Shown one piece after another: positions 9,522 through 14,700 of a stretch of 25,995 bases of DNA (its first letter is position 1; each line of letters opens with the position of its first letter). Made by a program: the position numbers and the translations under genes. The stretch covers positions 1 to 25,995 of the IMG/VR virus record IMGVR_UViG_3300046675_000452. One strand, given 5' to 3'. The notes beneath the pieces were generated by a model. That model did no database searches. It had not been told where the DNA came from and saw nothing but the letters and a program-made list of their open reading frames with translations. This DNA is from a virus.

Positions 9522-9800
9522 TCAGACGGATCCGGGGCCGATGTGCGACAGAGTGTCGTAAGCCTTGATCAGGTCAATGGAGTTATAGACCCTAGCATAC
9601 CGACCGGAAGTACCGTAAGAGGTTGTGCGCCTTTTTCCTACCGGCTCCAGGCCGTGGAGGTCGATGAGCTGCCTGACCTTCGCTGGAGTGAGCTTCTTCT
9701 CCGCCGGTCCCAGCAGCTCCGAGGCCTGCGCGACAGTCCAGAGCGTGTCGTCGTTGCCCACGGCTTTCAGCCCTTGTGAGGACCACCCACGGCCGCTCAT
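9522..9800 (-). CDS. Helix-turn-helix-like small DNA-binding protein
   Basis: A 92-residue protein. Residues 18-50 (TLWTVAQASELLGPAEKKLTP..KVRQLIDLHGLEPVGKR split around a short insert) look like an excisionase/MerR-type winged helix-turn-helix: 'vaeAselLg...pakVrqLi..hgl.pvGkr', followed by a Tyr-rich segment that could form the wing. Its start overlaps the upstream gene's stop (ATGA at 9797-9800), so the two are translationally coupled. The likely role is a transcriptional regulator or recombination directionality-type factor; no integrase is seen in the window, so I favour regulator. The domain call is by pattern only. Confidence 0.6.
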   Translation of the reverse strand: MSGRGWSSQGLKAVGNDDTLWTVAQASELLGPAEKKLTPAKVRQLIDLHGLEPVGKRRTTSYGTSGRYARVYNSIDLIKAYDTLSHIGPGSV

Positions 9801-10420
9801 GCCGCTTCACCTCCCAGGAGACGCCAGGAGAAGCGCAGGAGGCTGTTCACGACTTCATACTCAATGGACCATCGTGGAGCCACGCCGTCATCCGTAACGC
9901 ACGTGGGGTTGATGCAAAACGCTACGCCCTTTGGTGGACTCCACCGCATGGTCTGGAAAGTGCAGTAGGGGCACCTGGCTTCACCTTCCCCCGGATTGCG
10001 GGGCAGATGGTGGATGGCCTTCTCAGGTCCGAGGACGGACTCCCCACGCCTCGTCCACCGCTCCAGATGGATGACGATGTCCAGCGTCTCGTTCTCCGAG
10101 AACCCTTGCGCCAACTTGGGCAGAGCCTCCAGGGAATACCGTGTATTCTCCGGCGAAGCTCCTCGTACCAGCCGGATCTTCCCTGAGAGCTTCTGTGCCA
10201 TCTGTGCTTCCAGGCGCCGGACGTGTTCATGGAGTTCAAGGACGAGGTGCGCAGCCTGCCCATGCCAGGCCGGTGATGAGGCGACCAGTTTCCCCTTACT
10301 GATACGTTCGCCATGCTTTGTTTCTGGGTAGGGGATAATCGCTTCCAGCGCGCAATAGACTTTCCACGCGTGGAGGACACCCTCGTCCAGACGTGCTCGT
10401 ACACTCCCCGGCTCGTGCAT
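9797..10420 (-). CDS. Zinc-ribbon-containing phage protein
   Basis: A 207-residue protein. I place the start at the ATG at 10420, not the in-frame ATG at 10447, because a consensus TATAAT sits between them, suggesting a leaderless message. The middle is helical (coiled-coil-like around residues 60-85). Residues about 147-175 contain CPYC...CINPTC, a four-Cys zinc-ribbon arrangement. Similar zinc-ribbon proteins of unknown role occur in actinobacteriophages; nucleic-acid binding is plausible but inferred. The stop overlaps the downstream helix-turn-helix gene. Confidence 0.7.
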   Translation of the reverse strand: MHEPGSVRARLDEGVLHAWKVYCALEAIIPYPETKHGERISKGKLVASSPAWHGQAAHLVLELHEHVRRLEAQMAQKLSGKIRLVRGASPENTRYSLEALPKLAQGFSENETLDIVIHLERWTRRGESVLGPEKAIHHLPRNPGEGEARCPYCTFQTMRWSPPKGVAFCINPTCVTDDGVAPRWSIEYEVVNSLLRFSWRLLGGEAA

Positions 10421-10426
10421 GATCGC

Positions 10427-10457
10427 ATTATACCCGGTAAAGATCACAGCAAATCAA
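10427..10457 (-). promoter_or_regulatory. Probable sigma-70-type promoter driving a leaderless mRNA
   Basis: On the minus strand a perfect TATAAT (10432 to 10427) is followed by only six bases before the ATG at 10420, so the expected transcription start is the A of the ATG. A weak -35 (TTGATT, 10457 to 10452) sits 19 nt upstream. No Shine-Dalgarno sequence precedes the ATG. Leaderless messages are common in actinobacteria. Confidence 0.5.
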
Positions 10458-10488
10458 GCCCCACACCATCCCGGTGTGGGGCTCTTTT
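10457..10488. terminator. Strong hairpin terminator
   Basis: A perfect 11-bp stem (AGCCCCACACC at 10457-10467, GGTGTGGGGCT at 10473-10483), a 5-nt loop, then CTTTT on the plus strand. On the minus strand it lies between the 49-aa gene (10501-10650) and the promoter for the zinc-ribbon gene, so it probably insulates the two leftward units, although its T-run faces right. Confidence 0.65.
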
Positions 10489-10500
10489 CGCGTGTATGGG

Positions 10501-10650
10501 CTATCGCAGCGCCTGGCGTTCCTCGTCAGACATCCACAGAGGATCCACCAGGTGATGTTCGGCGTTGATCACGGCCTGGATCTCCGGCGGTTCCGGGTCT
10601 GACCCGAAAGCGTTGAGGGTGTCGTAGAAGGCTTCTTCCTTCTCGGTCAT
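10501..10650 (-). CDS. Small acidic protein (49 aa)
   Basis: A short open frame of 49 codons from ATG to TAG, with AAGGGAAG about 10 nt upstream. The product is acidic (starting MTEKEEAFYDTLNAFGSD, ending MSDEERQALR) with no membrane segment or known motif. Its codon use matches the neighbouring genes and it fills an otherwise empty interval between two hairpins. Function unknown. Confidence 0.55.
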   Translation of the reverse strand: MTEKEEAFYDTLNAFGSDPEPPEIQAVINAEHHLVDPLWMSDEERQALR

Positions 10651-10680
10651 AGTCGTAGTCTTCCCTTCATTCCTGTGGCT

Positions 10681-10741
10681 GAACCAGGCCCGCAGTGAAC
10701 TCCGACCACTGAGGGCCGGTCTACTGCTGCGAACCTGGTTC
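10681..10741 (-). terminator. Long imperfect hairpin downstream of the deaminase gene
   Basis: GAACCAGG (10681-10688) pairs with CCTGGTTC (10734-10741). Nested inside are GCAGT/ACTGC and GACC/GGTC pairings, giving one extended rod. It begins 10 nt after the leftward dCMP-deaminase stop. There is no T-run, so it may be a terminator, a 3'-end stabiliser or a small structured RNA. Confidence 0.4.
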
Positions 10742-10750
10742 CTTCGTACT

Positions 10751-11203
10751 CTACACCTTCGGAGCGACCACCACGCGCTCGATGCCGACTCCGGCGATCA
10801 GCCTGGAGCAGCCCTGGCACGGCTCGGCAGTGACGTAGATGGTACTTCCACGCATACGGCTGGGATCCGCCCATAGCAAGGCGTTTCCCTCCGCATGGTT
10901 CGCGTGGCATGTCCCGGCTCCGGTGTCGTATGAGCTGCCGGGCTCGGAGGCTTCTGTACAAGGCCACTCCCGGCCGCAGCGGCACAGGTGGTTGTCCTGG
11001 TAGTGGAGGCCACGGGGACACTCTCCAGCAAGGCAGGATGGGCCGCCGGGAGGGGATCCGTTATACCCAGTGGAAATGATCCTCTGGTCCGCCCCGACCA
11101 GGACGCATCCGACCTTTCGCCTGGTGCAGTCCGCGCGAGCCGAGACGGCCTGGGCGACGCCTAGCCAGTACTCGTTCCACCCGATGCGCGTATCTGAAGA
11201 CAA
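10751..11203 (-). CDS. Deoxycytidylate (dCMP) deaminase-like enzyme
   Basis: A 150-residue protein. I place the start at TTG (11203), which has GGGAG just upstream; a longer frame to 11398 would run through the tRNA-Asp gene. It has the cytidine/dCMP deaminase fold: an N-terminal helix (NEYWLGVAQAVSARADC), VGCVLVG strand and TGYNGSPPG. The zinc site is complete: His103-Ala-Glu105 in HANHAEGNALL (Glu105 the proton shuttle) and Cys129/Cys132 in AEPCQGC. A Cys-rich insert (CPRG...HLCRCG...PC, residues 62-82) is seen in many phage dCMP deaminases. The product, dUMP, feeds dTMP synthesis. Confidence 0.85.
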   Translation of the reverse strand: MSSDTRIGWNEYWLGVAQAVSARADCTRRKVGCVLVGADQRIISTGYNGSPPGGPSCLAGECPRGLHYQDNHLCRCGREWPCTEASEPGSSYDTGAGTCHANHAEGNALLWADPSRMRGSTIYVTAEPCQGCSRLIAGVGIERVVVAPKV

Positions 11204-11223
11204 GGCTCTCCCGCTTTCGTAAG

Positions 11224-11295
11224 CGCCCAAGACCGGACTCGGACCGGCACCCTCCTGGCTGACAACCAGGCGCTCCACCTTTGAGCTACTTAGGC
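11224..11295 (-). tRNA. tRNA-Asp (GTC)
   Basis: Full cloverleaf on the minus strand: acceptor GCCTAAG/CTTGGGC, D-arm, anticodon arm CCTGG-TTGTCAG-CCAGG and a TTCGAGT-type T-loop; discriminator G; CCA not encoded. First tRNA downstream in the array's transcription order, directly upstream of the deaminase gene. Confidence 0.93.
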
Positions 11296-11309
11296 TTGGA
11301 GTGCGGGCA

Positions 11310-11325
11310 GGATATGCGCATATCC
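11310..11325. repeat. 16-bp perfect palindrome in a 145-bp non-coding gap
   Basis: GGATATGCGCATATCC is its own reverse complement. It lies in the 11296-11440 gap between tRNA-Val and tRNA-Asp, where I see no gene. It could be a dimeric-protein operator or a transcript hairpin; nothing else distinguishes the gap. Confidence 0.4.
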
Positions 11326-11440
11326 CATTCCCCCGTCCACGTTCGGGAGGCCTTCCCGTCCATGGCAGTAGAGGTGTTGTATCCAGTCCAACCGGCAAGA
11401 CGCAAGAGACTGGACCCGCAACGTGGATCAGCTTACTGGG

Positions 11441-11513
11441 TAGGGACGGCAGGAGTCGAACCTGCGACCTGCGCCGTGTAAAGGCGCCACTCTGGCCTCT
11501 GAGTTACATCCCC
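11441..11513 (-). tRNA. tRNA-Val (TAC)
   Basis: Cloverleaf on the minus strand: acceptor GGGGATG/CGTCCCT (one wobble at the end), anticodon arm GCGCC-TTTACAC-GGCGC, T-arm GCAGG-TTCGACT-CCTGC; discriminator A; no encoded CCA. Confidence 0.92.
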
Positions 11514-11623
11514 AAGCGGCGAGCTGATCTGACACAAGTTTACAGAATCTTTCCTGGTTGTCCACACCTTATTTGATCATGAAGCGTTATACTGGGTGGT
11601 TGCCGGAACCGCGAGGAGGCCGG

Positions 11624-12088
11624 ATGGATACGAGCGAGGACTGGCTGCGTCTTGCCACTCTTCAGCTAGCGCTCAGCAACGGTGAGCGCGATGTGTTTAC
11701 CGTTGCCGACGAATACTTCGCCTGGATCTCCAAGCGAACACCAATTCGAATGACCGTGACAGCAGGTCCGGTTACCCCGCAGACAGAGGAGATTCCTATG
11801 CAGATCCACGACAACGAGCAGTTCACCCTGTCCGTCACCGAGCAGGACGCCAAGGGCTTTCCCGTTATCGACGCCGTCGAGTGGACCGTCTCCGACCCCA
11901 CCGTGGTCTCCCTGGTGGTGGCCGACGACAAGCAGTCCGCCCTTGTCGTAGCCGGTAACCCAGGCTCCGCCGTCATCACCCTCACCGACGGCACCCTGTC
12001 TGTCACCGAGGCCGTAGACGTCATCCCTGGCACGGCTACCGCCATCGTCGTCACCGAGGGCCCTGCCGAGCCCCAGCCGACCGTCTAA
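11624..12088 (+). CDS. Ig-like (BIG2-type) domain protein, possible dual start
   Basis: A 154-residue rightward gene inserted in the leftward tRNA array. The ATG at 11624 has GAGGAGG 4 nt upstream. Residues 1-55 are helical (MDTSEDWLRLATLQLAL). Residues 62-140 form a bacterial Ig-like fold: strands FTLSVTEQDAKG, VEWTVSDPTVVSLV, SALVVAGNPGSAVITLT and LSVTEAVDVIPG. The second in-frame ATG (11798), exactly at the Ig domain, has its own GAGGAG site 6 nt upstream, so a 96-residue Ig-only product is likely too. Phage Ig-like domains are usually on virion surfaces and bind carbohydrates weakly. The separate location suggests a decoration protein. Function is inferred. Confidence 0.75.
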   Translation: MDTSEDWLRLATLQLALSNGERDVFTVADEYFAWISKRTPIRMTVTAGPVTPQTEEIPMQIHDNEQFTLSVTEQDAKGFPVIDAVEWTVSDPTVVSLVVADDKQSALVVAGNPGSAVITLTDGTLSVTEAVDVIPGTATAIVVTEGPAEPQPTV

Positions 12089-12096
12089 GTAGAAGT

Positions 12097-12119
12097 CCCT
12101 CCCCGCCGAACAGGGAGGG
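12097..12119 (+). terminator. Hairpin after the Ig-like gene
   Basis: CCCTCCC (12097-12103) pairs with GGGAGGG (12113-12119) across a 9-nt loop, 9 nt after the stop codon. No T-run follows. It is probably part of a double terminator with the larger hairpin just downstream. Confidence 0.5.
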
Positions 12120-12129
12120 CCTCCTATAA

Positions 12130-12173
12130 CTGAAGGCCGTGTCAGGAGCTAGCACTCCAGGCACGGCCTTCAG
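12130..12173. terminator. Long bidirectional hairpin at the Ig gene / tRNA junction
   Basis: CTGAAGGCCGTGTC (12130-12143) pairs with GGCACGGCCTTCAG (12160-12173): 14 bp with one G-T, and an inner GGAG/CTCC. It separates the rightward Ig-like gene from the leftward tRNAs starting at 12228, so it can stop transcription from either side. Confidence 0.65.
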
Positions 12174-12227
12174 CGCCCCTGCTAGGGGACTTGATCACGC
12201 ACTGGGTTATGAGGCCAGGCTGACCCG

Positions 12228-12301
12228 TCGGGATGACGCGATTCGAACGCGTGGCCTTCCGCTCCCAAAGCGGACGCTCCACCAAACTGAGCTACATCCC
12301 A
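12228..12301 (-). tRNA. tRNA-Pro (TGG)
   Basis: Minus-strand cloverleaf: acceptor TGGGATG/CATCCCG (terminal wobble), anticodon arm TCCGC-TTTGGGA-GCGGA, T-arm ACGCG-TTCGAAT-CGCGT; discriminator A. Confidence 0.92.
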
Positions 12302-12302
12302 G

Positions 12303-12375
12303 TGAACGTGACAGGATTTGAACCTGCAATCTCCAGATCCGGAATCTGGTGCCCTATCCGCTGGGCCACACGTTC
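12303..12375 (-). tRNA. tRNA-Arg (CCG)
   Basis: Minus-strand cloverleaf: perfect acceptor GAACGTG/CACGTTC, D-stem GCCC/GGGC, anticodon arm CCAGA-TTCCGGA-TCTGG, T-loop TTCAAAT; discriminator A. It starts one base after the tRNA-Pro end. Confidence 0.93.
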
Positions 12376-12379
12376 TCAG

Positions 12380-12452
12380 TAGACACGGCAGGACTCGAAC
12401 CTGCAACCTCTTGATCCGTAATCAAGTGCACTATCCATTGTGCTACGTGTCC
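12380..12452 (-). tRNA. tRNA-Arg (ACG)
   Basis: Minus-strand cloverleaf: acceptor GGACACG/CGTGTCT, anticodon arm CTTGA-TTACGGA-TCAAG, T-loop TTCGAGT; discriminator A. The A34 would be deaminated to inosine by TadA to read CGN. Confidence 0.93.
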
Positions 12453-12453
12453 G

Positions 12454-12534
12454 TGGACGAGGGTGGAATTGAACCACCACAGCCGAAACGCCTGATTTAC
12501 AGTCAGGTGGGCTCAACCAGTGCCCAGCTCGTCC
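12454..12534 (-). tRNA. tRNA-Tyr (GTA)
   Basis: Minus-strand cloverleaf: acceptor GGACGAG/CTCGTCC, anticodon arm CCTGA-CTGTAAA-TCAGG, an extended variable region (about 12 nt) as expected for a bacterial tRNA-Tyr, T-loop TTCAATT; discriminator A. Confidence 0.93.
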
Positions 12535-12535
12535 A

Positions 12536-12624
12536 TGGCGGAGAGGGCGAGGGTCGAACTCGCACGACCGAAGTCAGACTGTTTTCGAGACAGTTGCCAC
12601 CGCCACCTATTGGCTGGCCTCTCC
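12536..12624 (-). tRNA. tRNA-Ser (CGA)
   Basis: Minus-strand class II tRNA: acceptor GGAGAGG/CCTCTCC, anticodon arm ACTGT-CTCGAAA-ACAGT, long variable arm (CTGACTTCGGTC), T-loop TTCGACC; discriminator G. CCA is encoded (12536-12538), unlike most tRNAs here. Confidence 0.94.
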
Positions 12625-12641
12625 AAGTATGAAGTTGTGTG

Positions 12642-12726
12642 TGGAGAGAGCGGGATTCGAACCCGCGAGTCCGAAGACTACGGCATTAGCAGTGCCGCGC
12701 ACTAGGCCATACTATGCGACCTCTCC
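12642..12726 (-). tRNA. tRNA-Ser (GCT)
   Basis: Minus-strand class II tRNA: acceptor GGAGAGG/TCTCTCC, anticodon arm CGGCA-CTGCTAA-TGCCG, long variable arm (TAGTCTTCGGACTC), T-arm GCGGG-TTCGAAT-CCCGC; discriminator A where tRNA-Ser usually has G. Confidence 0.92.
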
Positions 12727-12734
12727 GAGCTGTA

Positions 12735-12944
12735 TCAGTCTACCGTTTCCCACGTCGTGGTGAGGAAGACTTCACGCGACATGATGCGTGTCTGCACGAT
12801 CACGTCCGACGGGTGCGCCTTCGCGTCAGCGCCCACCATGAAAATGTAGTCCTCGTCCACGCTACGGAACTCCCACAGCGTTGTGGTCTGAGACTCCTTG
12901 GCGTGCGTGCCGCGTACGATCTGGTCATGGCTGATGGCGGGCAT
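12735..12944 (-). CDS. Small hypothetical protein (69 aa) inside the tRNA array
   Basis: The start is set at the ATG at 12944, which has AAGGAAGG six bases upstream; an in-frame ATG two codons earlier abuts that site directly and is less likely. The 69-residue product (MPAISHDQIVRGTHAKESQ at its start) has alternating polar and hydrophobic residues suggesting a small beta-barrel or beta-sandwich. There is no membrane segment and no known motif. It lies between tRNA-Asn and tRNA-Ser in the same direction, so it is probably on the tRNA precursor transcript. Confidence 0.65.
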   Translation of the reverse strand: MPAISHDQIVRGTHAKESQTTTLWEFRSVDEDYIFMVGADAKAHPSDVIVQTRIMSREVFLTTTWETVD

Positions 12945-12969
12945 GAGCATCCTTCCTTGGAGTCTTACG

Positions 12970-13042
12970 CTCGCCCACCTGGACTCGAACCAGGAACCGT
13001 CCGGTTAACAGCCGGAAGCTCTGCCAATTGAGCTATGGGCGA
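12970..13042 (-). tRNA. tRNA-Asn (GTT)
   Basis: Minus-strand cloverleaf: acceptor TCGCCCA/TGGGCGA, anticodon arm TCCGG-CTGTTAA-CCGGA, T-arm CCTGG-TTCGAGT-CCAGG; discriminator G. Confidence 0.93.
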
Positions 13043-13102
13043 AAGAAAGTGCAGGGGTCCTGTAGCCTGGACCGTACGAAGATCTTACATGAGGAGAGCC
13101 GC

Positions 13103-13141
13103 CACGCGGGTCACTCAAGTTGGCCTCGTCGCACCCGCGTG
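13103..13141 (-). ncRNA. Hairpin in the Asn-Phe spacer with partial Y-RNA-like motifs
   Basis: In the 130-nt gap between tRNA-Phe and tRNA-Asn, CACGCGGGT pairs with ACCCGCGTG (9 bp) on the minus strand. Its loop side reads GGGTGCGA and CTTGAG, close to the GGTGCG and CTTGA parts of the Y-RNA motifs found at 17664-19184. It lacks the full TGAWCTC and a second stem. It may be a remnant or a coincidence. No gene is seen in the rest of the gap. Confidence 0.25.
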
Positions 13142-13172
13142 AAGTCGGCTGTCGTCTTCACTGGCACTGCCG

Positions 13173-13246
13173 TGGGACCTGCTGGAATCGAACCAGCGGC
13201 CTCTCCCTTTTCAGGGGAACGCTCTACGCAACTGAGCTAAGGTCCC
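13173..13246 (-). tRNA. tRNA-Phe (GAA)
   Basis: Minus-strand cloverleaf: perfect acceptor GGGACCT/AGGTCCC, anticodon arm TTCCC-CTGAAAA-GGGAG, T-arm GCTGG-TTCGATT-CCAGC; discriminator A. Confidence 0.93.
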
Positions 13247-13256
13247 TTGTACTGCG

Positions 13257-13330
13257 TCGCGCCGGAAAGATTCGAACTTTCGACCACCCGGTTATGAGCC
13301 GGACTCTCTAACCAGCTGAGATACGGCGCG
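13257..13330 (-). tRNA. tRNA-Met elongator (CAT), or tRNA-Ile2
   Basis: Minus-strand cloverleaf: perfect acceptor CGCGCCG/CGGCGCG including pair 1-72, so not an initiator; anticodon arm built on CCGG-CTCATAA-CCGG; T-arm GAAAG-TTCGAAT-CTTTC; discriminator A. A CAT anticodon could also be modified to lysidine and read AUA; sequence alone does not decide. Confidence 0.88.
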
Positions 13331-13334
13331 TTAC

Positions 13335-13369
13335 GCGGAAGCCGTCGGCATCACCGTTACGACTTCCGC
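13335..13369. other. Inverted repeat in the Met-Ile tRNA spacer
   Basis: GCGGAAG (13335-13341) pairs with CTTCCGC (13363-13369) over a 21-nt loop in the 68-nt spacer between tRNA-Ile and tRNA-Met. It could be a processing or pausing hairpin in the precursor; there is no T-run and no gene. Confidence 0.35.
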
Positions 13370-13398
13370 AGACGTGGACCTTCCCGGATCAACGTCAG

Positions 13399-13472
13399 TC
13401 CCCACAGCAAGATTTGAACTTGCGACCGTTCGGTTATCAGCCGAATGCTCCACCAGACTGAGCTACATGGGG
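13399..13472 (-). tRNA. tRNA-Ile (GAT)
   Basis: Minus-strand cloverleaf: acceptor CCCCATG/TGTGGGG (two wobbles), anticodon arm TTCGG-CTGATAA-CCGAA, T-arm GCAAG-TTCAAAT-CTTGC; discriminator A. Confidence 0.92.
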
Positions 13473-13482
13473 TTGTTCTACG

Positions 13483-13556
13483 AGCCGCCTGTCGGATTCG
13501 AACCGACGACCCTCTTCTTACAAGGAAGACGCTCTGGCCAGCTGAGCTAAGGCGGC
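13483..13556 (-). tRNA. tRNA-Thr (TGT)
   Basis: Minus-strand cloverleaf: perfect acceptor GCCGCCT/AGGCGGC, anticodon arm TCTTC-CTTGTAA-GAAGA, T-arm GTCGG-TTCGAAT-CCGAC; discriminator T. Confidence 0.92.
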
Positions 13557-13567
13557 ATATTTAATTG

Positions 13568-13641
13568 TAGGGACGGCGAGACTCGAACTCGCGTCAGCCG
13601 CTTTTTGAGAGCGGTGCCTCAGCCAGCTGGGCTACGTCCCC
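13568..13641 (-). tRNA. tRNA with Leu anticodon (CAA), short variable loop
   Basis: Minus-strand cloverleaf: acceptor GGGGACG/CGTCCCT, anticodon arm CCGCT-CTCAAAA-AGCGG, T-arm GCGAG-TTCGAGT-CTCGC, discriminator A. The anticodon CAA reads UUG (Leu), but the variable loop is only 5 nt (CTGAC), whereas bacterial tRNA-Leu is class II with a long arm. Confidence 0.88.
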
Positions 13642-13642
13642 G

Positions 13643-13715
13643 TGGGCCTGGAGAGATTCGAACTCACGTCAACTAGCACCTCATGCTAGCGCCTCATCCA
13701 CTGGGCTACAGACCC
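13643..13715 (-). tRNA. tRNA with Leu anticodon (GAG), short variable loop
   Basis: Minus-strand cloverleaf: acceptor GGGTCTG/CAGGCCC, anticodon arm CTAGC-ATGAGGT-GCTAG, T-arm GTGAG-TTCGAAT-CTCTC, discriminator A. The anticodon GAG is Leu; the variable loop is 5 nt (TTGAC), again without the class II arm. Confidence 0.88.
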
Positions 13716-13729
13716 TTATTCAGTTAACG

Positions 13730-13802
13730 TACCGTCGAGAGGATTTGAACCTCCAACATCTTGGACCTGAACCAAGCGCCTCTACCATTGGGCTACGACG
13801 GC
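13730..13802 (-). tRNA. tRNA with Leu anticodon (CAG), short variable loop
   Basis: Minus-strand cloverleaf: acceptor GCCGTCG/CGACGGT, anticodon arm CTTGG-TTCAGGT-CCAAG, T-loop TTCAAAT, discriminator A. The anticodon CAG is Leu; the variable loop is 5 nt (ATGTT). Its D-arm (GCCC..GAGGC) closely matches the two neighbours, so the three are probably paralogues. Confidence 0.88.
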
Positions 13803-13874
13803 TCGTCTGGTCGGCAGCCAGAGACTGACCGACCGGACTCTGTGCACCGGACCTGCCACGCCGAGCAGCTGTCC

Positions 13875-13909
13875 GGCTGGCTCCCCTCGGGGGCGATGAG
13901 AGCCAGTCC
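13875..13909 (-). terminator. Hairpin between the leftward genes and the tRNA array
   Basis: GGCTGGCTC (13875-13883) pairs with GAGCCAG plus TCC (13900-13909) with one bulged base. It lies 9 nt beyond the stop of the leftward membrane-protein gene. There is no T-run. A second weaker inverted repeat (GGTCGG/CCGACC) lies near 13810-13832 in the same gap. No gene is seen in 13803-13917. Confidence 0.45.
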
Positions 13910-13917
13910 TTCAGATC

Positions 13918-14130
13918 CTACTGGCTTACCGCCCAATAGAACCACACATAAAGCGATCCGATTGCCATCAGAGCGCATCCAACAAGGATGACCAACATAC
14001 ACACCAGGAACAGAAGCACATCCAGCGCCCACTGACCCGCAGTCTTCGGCAGCTCTTCTTCCACATGCTCACGCGGGCAGTCAACCACTATGAGCTGCGC
14101 CAGCGGGATCCTGTCCAGCGTATCCGTCAT
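13918..14130 (-). CDS. Small single-pass membrane protein (70 aa)
   Basis: The start ATG at 14130 overlaps the upstream HAD gene's TGA (ATGA), so the pair is translationally coupled. Residues 1-33 are polar and acidic, and residues 36-66 form one long hydrophobic stretch (LDVLLFLVCMLVILVGCALM then AIGSLYVWFYW). It is predicted to have one or two membrane helices with the N terminus most likely cytoplasmic. No family is recognised. The longer frame up to 14448 is antisense-like sequence over the HAD gene and is not used. Confidence 0.65.
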   Translation of the reverse strand: MTDTLDRIPLAQLIVVDCPREHVEEELPKTAGQWALDVLLFLVCMLVILVGCALMAIGSLYVWFYWAVSQ

Positions 14131-14579
14131 GTCCCCCACCCCGGCACAACAGTTACGGGGTAGCCACGTCGCTCCCACAGGGCAACGATACCCGGATTGT
14201 CGTCGGTGGCGTGAAGGATGTTGTAATCCTCCTCCAGCTCGTTGGCAATCCTGGCCTTGAGCACCACATCCGCGCACCAGTCGCCGTCGGGCCGCATACG
14301 CACAACGGCAGGATGGATCATGTACGTGGCGAGCCACTGACCCAGTCCGGTGCGGAATACGTCGGTCATGCCGGAAACAACGAGAATGTCCAGACCGTCC
14401 GCATGATCGCGCTGGCACTGCTCCAGGACTTCCCAGTTCGGCGGACACACCAGTGTGGCGTTGTGGAAGGCGTCGAAATCCTTCTTCGGGCCTTCAACCA
14501 GGTGGCGGATACTCAGGACGTCGATCAACGTACCCTGGACGTCGTAGATCACGGCGTCCCTTTTGTCCTTGTCGTTCAC
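14127..14579 (-). CDS. HAD-family phosphatase (polynucleotide kinase 3'-phosphatase-like)
   Basis: A 150-residue protein starting at GTG 4 nt after AAGGAAGGGAAG. The HAD core is visible: motif I VIYDVQGTLID (residues 10-20), motif II in LDILVVSGMTD (about 64-74), the motif III lysine in DVVLKARI (about 105-112) and motif IV HATDDNPGIVALW (about 122-134). The layout matches the phosphatase domain of T4-type polynucleotide kinase, which removes 3'-phosphates in nucleic-acid repair. In motif I the second Asp of DxD is Gln, which would remove the usual general acid, so activity may be altered. No kinase (P-loop) domain is present. An alternative is another HAD subfamily. Confidence 0.7.
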   Translation of the reverse strand: MNDKDKRDAVIYDVQGTLIDVLSIRHLVEGPKKDFDAFHNATLVCPPNWEVLEQCQRDHADGLDILVVSGMTDVFRTGLGQWLATYMIHPAVVRMRPDGDWCADVVLKARIANELEEDYNILHATDDNPGIVALWERRGYPVTVVPGWGT

Positions 14580-14700
14580 CAGGCTTCCCTTCCTTTTCCT
14601 GGCGTCAGCCTACCACATTCGGATTGGGCGCTCCGCAGGCACAAGGATCTCTTCGCGTCTCATGACGGCGGCGGCAAGCTCCGCAGATCCAGCTCAACTG
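14580..14700 (-). other. 121-bp gap with two overlapping micro-ORFs
   Basis: No convincing gene. On the minus strand two 17-codon frames occur in tandem, joined by an ATGA overlap (the second starts MRREEILVPAERPIRMW). Neither has a good ribosome site, so I do not call them genes. The left part contains the ribosome site for the HAD gene. Confidence 0.3.

Noticed and set aside
9522-9800. Excisionase indicating a lysogeny module
   Set aside because: The fold is compatible, but no integrase, attachment site or immunity repressor is visible in the window.
13918-14448. 176-residue minus-strand frame
   Set aside because: Its upstream two thirds overlap the HAD gene in another frame; only the last 70 codons from the ATGA overlap look real.
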